DNA of 64,000 nucleotides from Pocillopora verrucosa (Eukaryota > Cnidaria > Anthozoa > Scleractinia > Pocilloporidae), in the NCBI RefSeq assembly GCF_036669915.1, contig NC_089312.1:22430404-22494403 (forward strand), read 5' to 3'. This document shows positions 25,072 through 38,124 of this stretch, piece by piece. The notes under the pieces were generated by a model, which saw nothing but the letters and a program-made list of their open reading frames with translations, had not been told where the DNA came from and ran no database searches. Numbering within the stretch: the first letter of the stretch is position 1; every line of letters begins with the position of its first letter. A program made the position numbers and the translations under genes.

Positions 25072-26883
25072 GTAAGATTTCTAGCTTTATTTTAGTGTAT
25101 CGTCCACAAAGCGTGATAGGAGAACTGATCCCACACACTATTATTGATTTTGAAAGCGTGAAAGGTGAGAAACGTGTATTTCTAATGAAATCGTCGCGCT
25201 CTTGGAATATCATCCATGGCACATGTTGCGCGTGGCCAATCGAAAAGTTTTTCGATGATTCATGCTTAATTCTTCGGTTGAGCGACATAAAAGATTGCTT
25301 GCCATTCTCCAAGACTTTGATCTTAGCAAGTGATGTCTTGTCCCATCTGTCGTTTTAATTGTAATTGTCGTGCCCCATGAAATGTAACCTGAAAGCAAAA
25401 TATTGACGAGAAGACGCCTGCTCTATCCGAGGGAGTTGACGAAACTGACGTTGCAATACTCACCCTACTCTTTCATCATTATTCGACCTTACTTTGAAGA
25501 TTTGTGATTACAAAAAGTACACTCGTAAATCAGCAATATGAGCGTTTATGATAACCGTGAATACTAAAATTAAATCTACTTGCCCAACCGGCGATTTCAC
25601 AGTTACATGTTGTATTGGTATTTCTAATGGCTTACGCGTCAGTAGTCTTATATTATTCACGAATATATGTATGAAAAATGCACGAAATTATTTCAATACC
25701 TTTTCAATTTTACTCTTTCAAAATGCAAATTACGATATGGTTGTTACTCAAATCGAACAGTGTGTGGTCTCACCATTAGACACGTTTGCAAAATCTTATC
25801 AATCTTTGCTAGCTTCTTTACGATAATTTTATTTCCTTTGACAATTAGTTGTTCACTCAGATGATTATCTTATCCTGGAAATTTCCATGTCTCTTATGGA
25901 CTACAGCTATGAGTGTTTGATTGTGAACAAGACTTGTGTATTCTCAATCCTTACTTTACTAACTTGTCAATGGTGAAGTATGCAAATTCCTCAAGTAGAT
26001 GAGAAAGTGCTTATGTGGCATCTCAACCTTTCACTTTTTTTACGGTTAGAATGGCTGTAGGTAAAAGTGGGAACCTAAGATATTCCATGAAAATACTGAA
26101 TTAATATTAAACATAATTGAGAAATAGTTATGGTAGTATTGTTTTGCATACAATTAAGGGTAGTAGAATATGCAATTAGTTGTGTGTTCTTCAGGATCTT
26201 GAACAAAATGTACTCTTTGTGTAAAAGCAAAACAGGATTTTAGTTTATTAATAACTTGATATTAATATGTAATGGTTAATAGTAGTAAATGATAAAACAC
26301 CTTTTTTATATCTCTTTTTTTCACTTAATTACTTCTGGCTTATGTTGGAGCTGACAAATAGAAAATAGCGGAATAAATTTATAACATCACCTAAAAACTT
26401 GCCTTATGTTTTACAGTCTGACTGACTGACTGATCCCTTCCCCTTTCCTACATTTTTGTCTAGCAAAGAAGTTAGGGTTAATTTAGTTGAAAGCAGTGAA
26501 GTGAAGGCTGGATAGAGATTAATGTGTTTAAACTCTGATTGGCTAGGGCTCAATATTTGGGCAAACTTGACATTAAGTTGTTGTTACAAACTGTCCTAAG
26601 GAACATTTGCTCCCCATGGAGTGGATACAACTTTTTTTTCTCAGTGATTGTGTGATCACACACATTAATTCAACCTTATTGGAATTTTTGTGACCAATTT
26701 TGAGGGGAAAACACCATAGGGACAAAGACTTCCACTGATTTTTGTGCTGATCACAAAGAGAATTAACAGTTCCACCTGTTCCCTTCTCATGCAATGTTGT
26801 AGTGTTTTATCATTCTTCAGAGCTATATGAACAACTACATGTATTTTAAGAAGTTTCACTTTTTTTATCCAACTTCTTTGTAG
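25072..26883 (+). other. VDAC 5' UTR intron, no other gene seen
   Basis: It runs from the 25071 donor to ttctttgtag at 26883, four bases before the VDAC ATG. Open frames inside overlap on both strands and lack family resemblance. An intron just before the start codon would be ordinary for this gene family. Confidence 0.45.
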
Positions 26884-26886
26884 AAA

Positions 26887-29800
26887 ATGTCTGTTCCACC
26901 AAAGTATGATGACCTTGGTAAAGAGTCCAGGGATGTGTTTGGAAAGGGATACGGTAAGACAGAGCCAAATGTAAGAGCTGTTGGAAATTGTCAATTGAGT
27001 TAGCTTGTCACTTTTGGTAAAACCCGCTTCACAGCATCAATTTGTCAAAATTCTGTTACCATCTGTTTTAGGATTTGGGTCAGTCAAGCTTGACTTAAAG
27101 ACAAAAACAAAAAACAATGTGGTAAGAAAAATGGACTTGTATGCATGAAGTTAAATTTTAATCTTACTTTAACCCTTCAACTCCCAGACCAAATTTGTAA
27201 CTCTCCTTACTGTCAATCATACAATTCTTCTAATGCTAGTTCAGAGAATTTAGTATTGGATCAACTAATTATCCCCAAATTAATAGTTTCCCTTATTCTC
27301 ATCACTTGTCTAGTTGATATTTTAAGGAGTCTTGGTCACTCATGGGAGTTAAAGGGTTAATGAGCATTACCACTAGTATTTGTTTGTGTATATTACTATC
27401 TTTGGAGTGATTATGTTGGTCACCTGACATTATAACTTTGGACTTTGTTCAAGATCATGTTATAGTTAAGTTCTTGTATAACGTATTTTAAATGTAATAA
27501 TAGTTGTGAAGTGTTTTCTCTACCAGCTGATACACTGTTTTTTCATTATAAGGAATTTGTAACCTCTGGTTCATCTAACAATGACACAGGAAAGGTGTTT
27601 GGTAGTTTGGAAACAAAGTATAAATATGCGGATTATGGTAAGCAAACAACTAGAGCACCTAACAGCAGGCCAAGAAAACCTTCATATGACTCTGATAAGA
27701 TTTAACTAAATTTTTGAAGCTAGTTTAGATGTAACTGGGTTAGAGAAATAGGCTTGAGTCTAACCCATGCTCATTAGTATTACGAGACTTGATCCCTAGG
27801 GATGTATTGGAGGTCAATGTGTTTTTAATTTGATATGCTGTAAGCATATGTTCTTACAAGAGGTGTTGAATGTTTTGTGTTCAATAGGTGTTACCTTGGC
27901 TGAGAAATGGACAACAGACAATTTCCTGACCTCGCAAATCACAGTGGAAGACCAGGTACATTCAGTTTTTAGCACTGATATTCTATGGTGTGTACATTTC
28001 TATGATCTTGTGGCTAGATGTGACTCATGGCATATAAGCTCTGCCTACTGATAGTATAAGCCGGTATTTTTCTATTCTCTTTTGTAACAGATAGCCAAAG
28101 GACTCAAATTGGAATTTGACACAAGCTTTGCACCCAACACTGGGTGAGTGTAGTACTAAATACTGTTGTCCTTTATGGTGGTTATGAATTGTAAAAACTT
28201 TGCATGTGCCCCATTTTTAAAGGGTTAAGCTTCCAACTCAAGGCTAAATGCCTCTCCAGAATCTATCAAACTTCCTCTTGGTAGTAATGGATTTCTATTG
28301 AAACACACCAGGCAAATTGGTTAACATTTACCCTGAAGAAGTTTTACTGTACCATGCATTTGACTTTAATCAATGGAAAGGGTCAGCAAGCTTATTGGTT
28401 TGTTGTGGTTCAGCAAGTCTGGAGCTTTGTAAGTTCTGATCCAGCTCTAATTTTATTTTCTTCACTGTCATATTCATAATTACAATCTTAACCCTTCAAC
28501 TCCCATGAGTGACCAAGACAGAATTTTTCCCTACAATATCAATACAACATCAACCAGATAAGTGATGAGAATAAAGACAAATATCAATTTGGAGATAACT
28601 AGGTGATCCAATACAAAATTCTCTAAACTAACATTTAAGAATTGTATGGTTGACAGTAAGAAGAATTACAAATTTGATCTGGGAGTCAAAGGGTTAAGCA
28701 AAGGACATGAAAATCACTTTGGTTTTTAATAATTATATCAGAACAGGAAAAAGTTTCAACCACACAATCCCAATCTAGTAAGGAAGTTAATCCTTATTTG
28801 TATATGGATTTAATATCAACTTACCCTTTTTATTGCTGATTCAATTGCAACCTGATGCATGTTTAGGAAGAAATCTGCCAAGATAAAGAGTGCTTACAAG
28901 CAGGATTACTTCCATGGCACTGGTGATGTTGACTTTGATTTTGCTGGTCCAACAGTTCAAGCGTCTGCAGTTGTAGGGTAAGTGTTTCTCCGCAAAGCTC
29001 TTTGTAAAAAATTGGCCTTTGGGTCCATAGTTGTTTGGTGTTGAGCTCAAAATATAGTTAGAACCCAAGAAACAATTTGACTGCAGTGCAGTAGAACTAT
29101 CAAAGCTGCAATGTAAGATTTTTGCAACTTTTTGCAACTTTTTGCAACTTGTTTTGTTATCCAGGAGGTACATATATTTTACTCTTGCATGATGTTTTTG
29201 TGATTCCAGATATGAAGGCTGGGTGGCTGGTTATCAGGCTGCTTATGACACTGCCAAGTCTAAACTGATTGGCAACAACTTTTCCTTTGGTTATCGAGGA
29301 GGTGACTTCCACATTCACTCCTCTGTGTAAGTAAAGTTCTTTCCTGTTACATGGAATCTTAAAAGGGCAAGACATCCCCAGATTCATCTGATCAGAAAAC
29401 ATCAAAGGCTTGAATGAATCTGACAGGGTTGACCAATTTGCTTTTTTTTTTTAGGAATGATGCCTCTAGATTTACTGGATCAATTTATCACAAGGTAAGG
29501 TATCTTGGGTTTACCAAATGGCATCTTAACAACACAATTTTCTTAAATGAGGTTCTTAAGTGAGGGAACTACAACAAGTTTTAAAAGCATAGAAAAGTCA
29601 GCTGGAGACAGCTGTATTCCCCCAACCCTCACACGAAAATCTTTTCTTCTGTGTTAGTAGCTCTTCACAAGAAGTTAAGGAGGCTACAAAATCAGTGACA
29701 TTGATGATGATCACAACAATTTGTTTTCAGCTTAGCAGCAACCTTGATGCTGCAGCAGAGCTCAACTGGGCATCTAGTAGCAGCAGTACTTCATTCCAAG

Positions 29801-31423
29801 TTGGTTGCAAGTATGATGTAGACAAAGATGCATCTTTTAGGGTAGGTAAACTATTATACTACTGTGCAATGTGGCAGCATTGTTACCAAGGGTCATGCCT
29901 TAAGTACATATACTCTTCTGACTATGAAAATCCTTTAAAACAGTACCATGGCAGCTTTACATGGTGATACATTGTTATTACTCTTAAGGTTACTTCCCAC
30001 CTTCAGAGACTGAAAAGGTTGATTTTTCTTTTATTTGACTTACTGAATTCAAACATTCAACCTAATGTTTCCATAAAAAAATTTCTGAAATCTTTAAAAG
30101 CACCCCAATATGTAGGAAAATGTATTTTTAAGTAAAAGTTAATAAATCAGAAGGTGTCATAATCTCAGACCTGGGTGAATCCCCAGAGGGAATTTTTGTG
30201 GCAACTGCTCGTTTTTAGGCTCGTTTTTTTCATGTTATTTCCATATTTTGTTTACATCATGCACTTAACAAAATTCACATGTGGAAGCTCTTTGCTTATG
30301 AAAAGACCATTGGTCATGGAAGGAAAACATTGGTTAAAAAAATCAACAACCAAAAAAAAGAAGAAAAGAAGGCCCAAAGAAGAACGACAGTGTACCATTC
30401 TGTCACAACACAATAAAAATTACTTTATGAAAGCCACTAGTACTGGCAGAGCTCCATGCTGGCAACCACACAAGGTTTCCTTTTCTTTATGCAAGTACCA
30501 GCCTTGATACAAAAATATTAAAAATTGCCCAGAATTGTGGTTTTGAATGCTGCCTGTGAATTAGTTATCTTGCTGCTCAGCACATTTTGCAGTTTTCCCA
30601 TTTTTGCTGTGGGTTTTGCCTTTGCCTTTGCCTTTGGTAACTTTGCTCATAATTGTGTCCTCCTCTGTAATGCTTCCCTGAGCAATTAAGATTAAAAAAA
30701 TATATATACATTTCTGCAATGGGTTACTTTTCCTGGGAAATCTTGATCCATTGTCATTGACACCAGGAGGTCGCATTGTCCCATTGGTTTGCTGTTTCAG
30801 GAGAGGAGATAATCTCCTGGCATGGCGAGTGAGTGAAGTTGTAGGTTATATAGACTGGAGTGATTTTCATCAAATTTTGCTAAAACATTCCAGGAATAAT
30901 GACAAATGGAAGTGTGTCAAAAAATGTTGATATTTGAAATATTTGTCCGAATAAGACTGTGCAGTCATTTTGCTGCTGCTGTGGCATCCAATACCCGATA
31001 AATTCAATTGAAGAACCTTTGGTTGTTTCACACCTTACCAGCTCCTGACACTTCCTTAATAGAAAAAAGTTTAAATTAGATTTTTATCATAATTTGCAGT
31101 TATGAAGCTTTCTTCTGACGTATTGTGAGCTAGGATTTTAGTGAAACGAGCATGCATACAAATTTTTTCCTGAAGGACACCTGTGAAGGTGGGAAGTAAC
31201 CGTAAGGGGTTAGATCTCGTTTATATGGGAAAACTTTTTTAAAGCAAATTTTTACTCTCTGCTCTTTTCAAAGGCTAAAGTGAACAACAACAGCCAAGTG
31301 GGTGTAGCCTACACCCAGCGTCTTCGTGATGGAATCAAGCTCACTCTTTCTTCACTGATTGACACCAAGAATCTCAACCAAGGAGGACACAAAATTGGTC
31401 TGGGTCTGGACATGGAAGCTTGA
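26887..31423 (+). CDS. VDAC: Voltage-dependent anion channel (mitochondrial porin)
   Basis: Ten coding exons: 26887-26953, 27072-27121, 27553-27637, 27888-27955, 28091-28143, 28867-28977, 29210-29326, 29455-29494, 29731-29841, 31274-31423. The phases agree and give 283 residues, the standard VDAC length. The N-terminal helix region is [18 protein letters not shown]. Glu73 lies in [10 protein letters not shown], the membrane-facing glutamate of VDAC1/2. The nucleotide-contacting GLK motif is at 94-96 ([10 protein letters not shown]). The eukaryotic porin signature region reads [10 protein letters not shown], and the C-terminus is [13 protein letters not shown]. It forms the 19-strand outer-membrane beta-barrel for ATP, ADP and metabolites. 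The vertebrate paralogue cannot be assigned; invertebrates usually have one or a few co-orthologues. Introns 2 and 5 carry MITE copies in opposite orientation. Confidence 0.96.
27169..27360 (+). repeat. TTAA-bounded MITE, family A, copy 2
   Basis: A 192 bp unit with TTAA at both ends, starting TTAACCCTTCAACTCCCAG and ending GGGAGTTAAAGGGTTAA. It is in VDAC intron 2, in the same orientation as the copy at 1479-1690. Confidence 0.85.
28488..28697 (-). repeat. TTAA-bounded MITE, family A, copy 3 (inverted)
   Basis: A 210 bp unit in VDAC intron 5. Its reverse complement begins TTAACCCTTTGACTCCCAG and then ATCAAATTTGTAATTCTTC, aligning with copy 2 over most of its length. Confidence 0.85.
29125..29153. 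repeat. Short tandem repeat TTTTTGCAAC
   Basis: Three near-perfect copies of an 11-base TTTTTGCAACT unit in VDAC intron 6. Confidence 0.7.
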
Positions 31424-31450
31424 GAAGTTGGCAGTGAACTTTTCTCCTAC

Positions 31451-31602
31451 AATAAAACAACTACTGAGTGAAGCAGTGTGTACTGAAATTTAGTTTTTTT
31501 TTCATTCAGTGTGAGAAAGCTTCTGCTTTACAGAGCGAATGCTTTAAGGGCTAAAATATGTGTAAAGTCAGGCATGCATGCAATTGATTTGTTTTGAATA
31601 AA
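31451..31602 (+). promoter_or_regulatory. VDAC: VDAC poly(A) signals
   Basis: AATAAA occurs at 31451-31456 and again at 31597-31602, 28 and 174 bases after the stop. Tandem signals suggest two 3' UTR forms. Confidence 0.6.
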
Positions 31603-32769
31603 CTTCAAAGTAACCTGTTGCTTTCTTATCCCAAGTGTTGTCTTGTGAATTTTTTGATACTGCTAAACTTCTCTCAGGAGATATGATAATTGATTGGTTA
31701 AAGCCTTATAGGTAATAACATACAAGAGTAATCAAGATGTTGTGCATTTACGTAGGGTTTAATTTCTCTTCTGTGGTTTTCGTTGTAATTATTTGGTCTT
31801 TTGTTTGTGTGTTTATCCCAAAACTAAAAGAGGAAGTGTTGTTGGTTCCTCTCAGGGATATGGGGCCTTCCAGGCTCACTTGAGCGTAACAATGGTGAAT
31901 GATGTTGAAGCTGACATTTGTGGAGACATGGGTTATCTTTGTATTACAGTTGAATAGTTTTCCAGTTAAATGTGACTTTTGGTGGTCCCTCGGGAAGGAA
32001 ATGAAAGGAGTATTTTCTAAGAAATTGCATCAGATATAATCTCGCCTCAAAGAAATGTCACATCCTACATCATTCGAGGAGTAGAGAGCTAGAAATATCT
32101 TAAAGCTATGGTCTTTTATGTGTTGAAAAAAATGCCTTGAAAAGGAAGTGAACAGTTTATTCAAGTGTTCTATCCATTCTTCGACGTCTTGAATGTATTC
32201 AATGTTATCTTTGGACTCTTGGCCAATTTCCAGGTTATCATGACATCTAGCCAATGTTTACGTAGATCATCGAACTCTACTCGCTAGAGAGACGAGTGTC
32301 TGATTCTTTTGGATGAGTTAGTGGACAATCTAAATAAGTATCTACGTTAGAACGATACCGTTTCATCTGACTTTATCCCGTCCATATTGGACATTGTCGT
32401 TTCACGTTGTTACAGAATTGTCTGTAATACATGGTACGTGAATACCCGCCTCTGTCCTGCCCACTTTACGCCTCTCAGGTCACATGATGATCACACGCCA
32501 GTGTAACAATATACCGCAAACATTTGATTTTGACTCAGAGTTCATGAAAAGCGAAAGGTAGTCGATGTAACGAGGCCTGTTAACGTTTCAGACAACGTCA
32601 AGAATAAATGTGATATAGATATCTTAAACTCACGAAAGAGAAACAGAAAAACTTTATTTGATTTGTCTGGCCGAGGATCCTGGGTCTAGATCAATTGTTC
32701 CTGTACTATTGAAGCAAGCCTGCACTTTAAGAGAATTTTGGAGAAAGTTTTCTTCCGATCTGAACTACG
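31603..32769. other. Intergenic interval between VDAC and the lipase
   Basis: No gene recognised. A minus-strand frame at 32030-32254 has no splice or family support. The lipase promoter should be in the right half. No clear core element was seen. Confidence 0.45.
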
Positions 32770-35700
32770 ATGCAACTGATTGAGAGGACAGTGTTTTGCT
32801 TTTTGGCTGCATCTTTGTGGACAGGAATTTCAGCCGTCGTCCCTCTTCCAGAAGAAAACATGAACGTGGTAAGGGCGTGTGTTTATGTTGTGGATATGGC
32901 GGCCATGAAACTTAGGTCATGTTGCGTAATTTCCTATAGCATAAGGAGAAGGATTTAGGAAAATATTGGAGATCGTGACTTGCTGAAGGGAATGCTACGA
33001 TGAGATATCTTTAACTTTGACGATAAGATATCGCGCTTTCCCGCAGTGAACCTAAAGGGCTGATCTTTTTGTCTCTTCAATATAGCACATGTAAAGTACC
33101 CACAATTTTAAATTTCAGAGTAAAGCAACTAGCAAAGAATGTGAAATTGAGATAACTTTGAAACGACTTGCAAATGGCTTCGAAGAACTTCTTCCATTCG
33201 CGCCTCTAAAAAAACAAATAGTTGAAGATGTAGACGCAATGGCGTCCGTGATTGCTGATGGTTGCTTTAATTTGGTTTGAACTGTCATCAGCTCTTTCCT
33301 TTACTTTTCAACGTTTACGAACTCGGCCAATTGGTACTGACGAAAGTATAGGAGAATTTCGAGGCACGTAACCTATAAATCACTTTTCCAGAGCGTTTGT
33401 AGTTTTAAATCAAATATTAATTTCCGGGAATGAGAAGAAATTTTGGGCAGACCTTGATCTGTGTGTCTTGTGCATAACAAATGTTGTTGTTGTTTTTTTA
33501 TCCTATAGACTCAAATGATAATTTACAATGGCTACCCTGCCGAAGAGTATAACTTTACAACCCCTGACGGCTACATCATAACCATTCAAAGAATTCCCCA
33601 CGGGAGACAGGAAACTTATGCCTCTGAAGATGCCAAACCGGTTATTTTGGTGCAGCATGGACTTCTGGATGCTTCTTCCACTTGGATATCAAATTTACCC
33701 AATGAAAGCTTCGGTTTCATACTTGCTGATAAAGGATTTGATGTGTGGCTCGGAAATGTCCGTGGTAATACATATGGTAGACATCATGTCAATCTTTCTG
33801 TGGATTCTGATGCTTTTTGGGATTTTAGGTAAGATGTTCTTCCTGATATGATGTGTGATGTGTTTGAACTTGTAGGATTTATATTCAGGGTAAACTGTAA
33901 GTTTCCTGAATTAAAATTTGTGGATGACATGTTGTTTTAGACCTTAAAAGTCGTCATATCTGAGCCTAGGACTGAAATGTTATGACAAATAGCATTAATC
34001 CATGGCCAGTGTGAAGGAATGAGAAACAAAACAGTGGTACTTATTTGCAGATTTAATATACAGACACACTGAAAACATTCTGTGAAAAAAAAATTAATTA
34101 ATCAATTTAAAAAAACCCGGCAAATTATTTCAACTTGTAGAGAATCGGGAAATAATCAATAATTTTAGTCCAGAGCTAAAAAAGAGACCAGCCTTTGGAT
34201 ATGATTTATTTCCTTCATTTCCTAAGGAAGCACAGGAAGTAATTGGGTGAAATAGGTTGATATGGAAATTAAAGGTCAAGCAAAGGTACCAAATTTATTG
34301 TGTTAAGAATTAAGTTTCAGGCTAGCTAGATAGAGACACGGAAGAATTAGGATGGTATTAGTAGTGTCACCTTTAGTTAGTGTTTCACCTCAGTGTGTTC
34401 ACCTTACTGTATTAACCCCCTAATGCATTTTCTCAAATCCATTTTTCTTGCACTTTGCAGCTTTGATGAAATGGCCAAGTATGAACTCCCCTCTGCAGTC
34501 AACTTCATCCTCAACAAAACCGGGCAGACAACTCTGTATTATGCTGGTCATTCACAAGGAAGCCTCATGGCTTTCGCAGAGTTATCAAGAAACCATGATT
34601 TGGCTAAGAAAATAAAAGCTGTGTTTGCACTCGGACCTGTTGCTTATTTAGGTCATATGAAGAGTCCTCTCAAACTTTTGGCTGATTATGTTCCAGAACT
34701 TGAGGTATGTAGTTAAAATTCAATCTAACTGGAATTAAGTTATGGGTCTGACATCTGAATGTCCCTCAATTTCTTGAAACTGTCAGACAATTTTCTGAGT
34801 ACTTGATTTTTTCAAACTTCCTTCGAAAACCAAGCAACATTCTAAGGAAGTTTCATGCAATCAACTCTGTAAAAAGCATATAATCATGTTCTTTATTATA
34901 ACATAATCATAATGGTTATATTGTTTTATGTTATTTGCAGGATCTTTTTATGATATTTGGAGTCCGTGACTTTCTCCCTTCCAATGATTTTGTACACTGG
35001 ATGGCAACAAATGTTTGTGAGCCACCTGAGCTGCGGCTGATTTGTTCAAGTGTGATCTTTCTCTTATGTGGCTTTGATGTACCACAGTTGAATTTGGTAA
35101 AATATAACCAGTAGTCTGTTTTTATCTTAAATCTGTGAAGCATGTTTCTGCTACACACTAAGAGGTAAAAGAAGGATTAAGCTTGGACATAAGTCAACTA
35201 CTAGATTATGTCCCAGTTTCTGTAGTTTATAGTAATTTTGCTATTCCTCCCTAGATGTACTTTCAAGGTAACTTTTGGGCATTTTTTACATTACCTTAAT
35301 ATCTGTTAAATTTACCTATACCCATTTCAACAATTAAGTGGAGAGGACCTGTGAAAGTCAATTGTCTTACCTAACAACATAACATAATTACCTCTACTGT
35401 GGTCTGAACTGGCATCTTCAGTTCTAGAGTCCAGATTGCTAATTTATGGGCTGCCTATCCTAACTATCCACTGTACAGAAGTAATCAATGATCATTTTGA
35501 CATTCATATTTGTAGACACGCCTTCCGGTTTATGTGTCACACACTCCTGCTGGAACATCTGTCAAGAATTTAGTACATTTCAACCAGGTAGGAAAAACCC
35601 TCTTGCCACCATGTATTTGCAAAACCATATTTTATTTTTGATGTGATGCTGAATTTTTTTCTCCTTTTAGCTGTACAAGTCTAGTAAATTCCAAATGTAT

Positions 35701-36509
35701 GACTATGGCAGTCCAGAAAAGAACAAAGAACACTATGGCACTGTAAGTGTAAATATAAATATACATGTACAACAATTGTGGGCCCTAATTTTAACCCTTG
35801 CCACCCTAACATCAAATATGTATATTTTCCATACATTTTCCATATATTTTCCATATATTTTGTTAAACAATCAAGAGCTTTAACTTTAGTTGGTGATCAT
35901 TTCTGATAACGACTCATGGGTGATATTGTAAGGAGAAATTAGATGCAAGTCAAACTCAGGGGCCAAAGTATTTGTTTGAATCATAAAATTTATCAGATCA
36001 ATATCAGTATCTGGGCAACTGCCCACTTACCCCTCCCCTAACTCAATAACAGTCAATTGACAACAAGTTAAGGTTAATGTTGGGTAAGGGGAGGGGTAGG
36101 TGGGCAGTTGCCCAGATACTGATATTGATCCAGTTTATCCACAGCTTCTATTTGTAAAAAGAAATTTAACCACATGAAACTTTTCCCTAAACAATCATTC
36201 ATGTATTTTCATAACTGAAGCTTTATGTATCTTGTTTTAGTTTAACCACTGTCTACTTTTTTTAAGGCCACTGTTCCTCAGTACAATGCTTCTGCCATCA
36301 CTGTGCCAGTAGCACTCTACTATGGAGGAAATGATTGGCTAGCAGATCCCAGTGATGTGAAAATCTTGATGCAGAAGCTTAAAAGCAAGTGGTATGATAA
36401 ATATATTGCACCATGGCAGCATTTAGACTTCACTTGGGGCCTGGATGCCGCATCTGTGGTATATGATGACATCATCAAGAGAATTAATGAGATTGAATAT
36501 GGACTTTGA
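32770..36509 (+). CDS. LIPA: Acid lipase, lysosomal/gastric lipase family (LIPA/LIPF-like)
   Basis: Seven exons: 32770-32868, 33509-33828, 34461-34704, 34941-35096, 35516-35587, 35671-35742, 36267-36509. Phases agree, giving 401 residues, close to the usual length of about 399. An N-terminal signal peptide (FCFLAASLWTGISA) leads to the ab-hydrolase lipase entry block GYPAEEYNFTTPDGYII. The lid and fold landmarks are QHGLLDASSTWI and GFDVWLGNVRGNTY. The catalytic triad is visible: Ser171 in GHSQG, Asp344 in GGNDWLAD and His373 in WQHLDFTWG. The block FALGPVAYLGHMKSP and the LLCGFD region are also family features, and several NxT/NxS sites fit a glycosylated secretory protein. It should hydrolyse cholesteryl esters and triacylglycerols in lysosomes or the gut lumen. 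Lysosomal versus digestive location cannot be told from sequence alone; the symbol names the family. Confidence 0.93.
35791..35968. repeat. TTAA MITE, family B, copy 1 (degenerate)
   Basis: Starts TTAACCCTTGCCACC and contains TTAAACAATCAAGAGC, GTTGGTGATCATTTC and GGGTGATATTGTAAGGAG, blocks shared with 38518-38716 and 49495-49697. The right end is worn. It is in the last lipase intron. Confidence 0.6.
35996..36130. repeat. Near-perfect palindromic MITE (about 47-bp arms)
   Basis: The left arm begins GATCAATATCAGTATCTGGG and the right arm ends with its reverse complement. The arms are nearly identical through CAACTGCCCAC and CCCCTCCCCT. The loop is about 30-40 bases. It lies in the last lipase intron and would form a very stable hairpin in the pre-mRNA. 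Confidence 0.85.
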
Positions 36510-37584
36510 CCTCTTTTTGTACCAAAAATGTAATTCAGAGTAACTTTTTTTTAAAAAAAAAGAAAAAAATGAAGCTTTGTCACATTTCAGCAAATGATTT
36601 ATGATAACTCATACTAGCTTTGCTTTCAAAATTTTAATTTGGTATGTGAGTGAGTGATTTATTAATATTTTGGTTAAGTTCTTTTGGCTGGTTTCTTATT
36701 TCTTCGTGATAAATGAAAAAATTAATATTAGATTTTTTGAAGCTTTAAAAGAAAGTTTCATCACATTAAAAAAGATTTACAAATTTGTATTACTAATCAT
36801 TTCTTTATTAGGGGAAGTATTGCATAATGTTGTAAATCCAAATCTCATGAAATGTCTTCATTTAAACTTTGAAGTGTTCTACCACTATATGATAATTATG
36901 TTCTATAATTATGTAATTTTTTTCATGAACACAAATTAGAGTGTGAAAACAAGGACATAATTGAGAATTAAGCATCTGAGTTTAGGGAAAATATTTTAGA
37001 AGTTGAGGTTGAAGAACTTACCTTCTATTTCCTCATTCTTCTCTAGTTACTGTATTTATAGATCACTTCAGTTGCTTTTATTTTTTATAGATATTATTCT
37101 TACAATGCTCAATATGAAAAGGTTCTTATTTTTTCATAAATAGATCATTAAATCCTAAGTTAAGTTTTGCTTAATGCTGTCATGAGTTTCCTTAATGTCT
37201 TTACTTTCACAATGAAAATAATACAAAGGGGTGTTCCTTCATTTCACTTTGGTCTTTCAATATGGAGGTAAAGTTATCTTGACTGCTGTCTTGCTTCCTC
37301 ACTTTTAAAGGCATTGCTCTGTGAGGTTGAACAACTTGACTTAAAAGGTGAGAGCAAGCTTTTAATAATGAACAGGGAGATTATTCTCAATTAACAACCT
37401 TGGACAGTTTTCAACCAGACCCAATCAAGACAGCTTAACAACTTGGCTTGATAGAGACTTCTCCACAATCTAAACCCCACTTCAAGGCAAAAAAACAAGT
37501 TGTCATTCATCTTATTTGGGGCATGGAATAAAAGGAAAAAAAATTCAAGTTTCCCATGAAGAACCATGAATATTCAGATTTCAC

Positions 37585-37750
37585 CATCCATTACTCCATC
37601 TCATATCACAGAGGTCATGGGTTTAAATCCAAATGAAATTTTTTCAGGCCTTATTTCACCACTGCTCAAGTAGTGTTCATTGCTGCAAAGATTGCTTTCA
37701 TATTCACGTCTTTATCTGTAGTTCAAATGTATGACTTTCATATATCTACA
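37585..37750 (+). repeat. Possible tRNA-derived SINE fragment
   Basis: A box-B-like GGTTTAAATCC follows CACAGAGGTCATGG; downstream is a non-coding body with repeated TATGACTTTCATAT-like text. The resemblance to tRNA-headed SINEs is partial and box A is not clear. Confidence 0.35.
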
Positions 37751-38124
37751 GTCGTTTGCTCTACCTCATGTTGCTTGATTGCTACAAAGGCTCACTGGTC
37801 AGCTGATAAATATGCTACATTAAATTGTGACAAACATAGGCTTACTGTTGAGGATCACCTAACTTGTGGCTAAGCAAATTAACATAGTAGACTTGATAAA
37901 TCAAGGTCTACAGTTCGTCTAGAAAAGAAACAGTTATTCTGTAGGTCTATGCCTTGGTATTCATTGTATCTTTGTGTGAACCTCTCCAGCTACGAGCAAG
38001 AATCGTAAATCACAATAAGATGCAAAACACCCAGTATACAGTAGCAATCATTATAACAAGTAATATCCAATCATGGCACCAGTTTCTTAAACCCAGTATG
38101 CAGTTGCATTATGAAATATTAATA

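Noticed and set aside
30175-30507. 110-codon plus-strand frame in the last VDAC intron
   Set aside because: Low-complexity Lys-rich stretch and no resemblance to a known protein; the intron is fully explained by flanking phase-matched exons.
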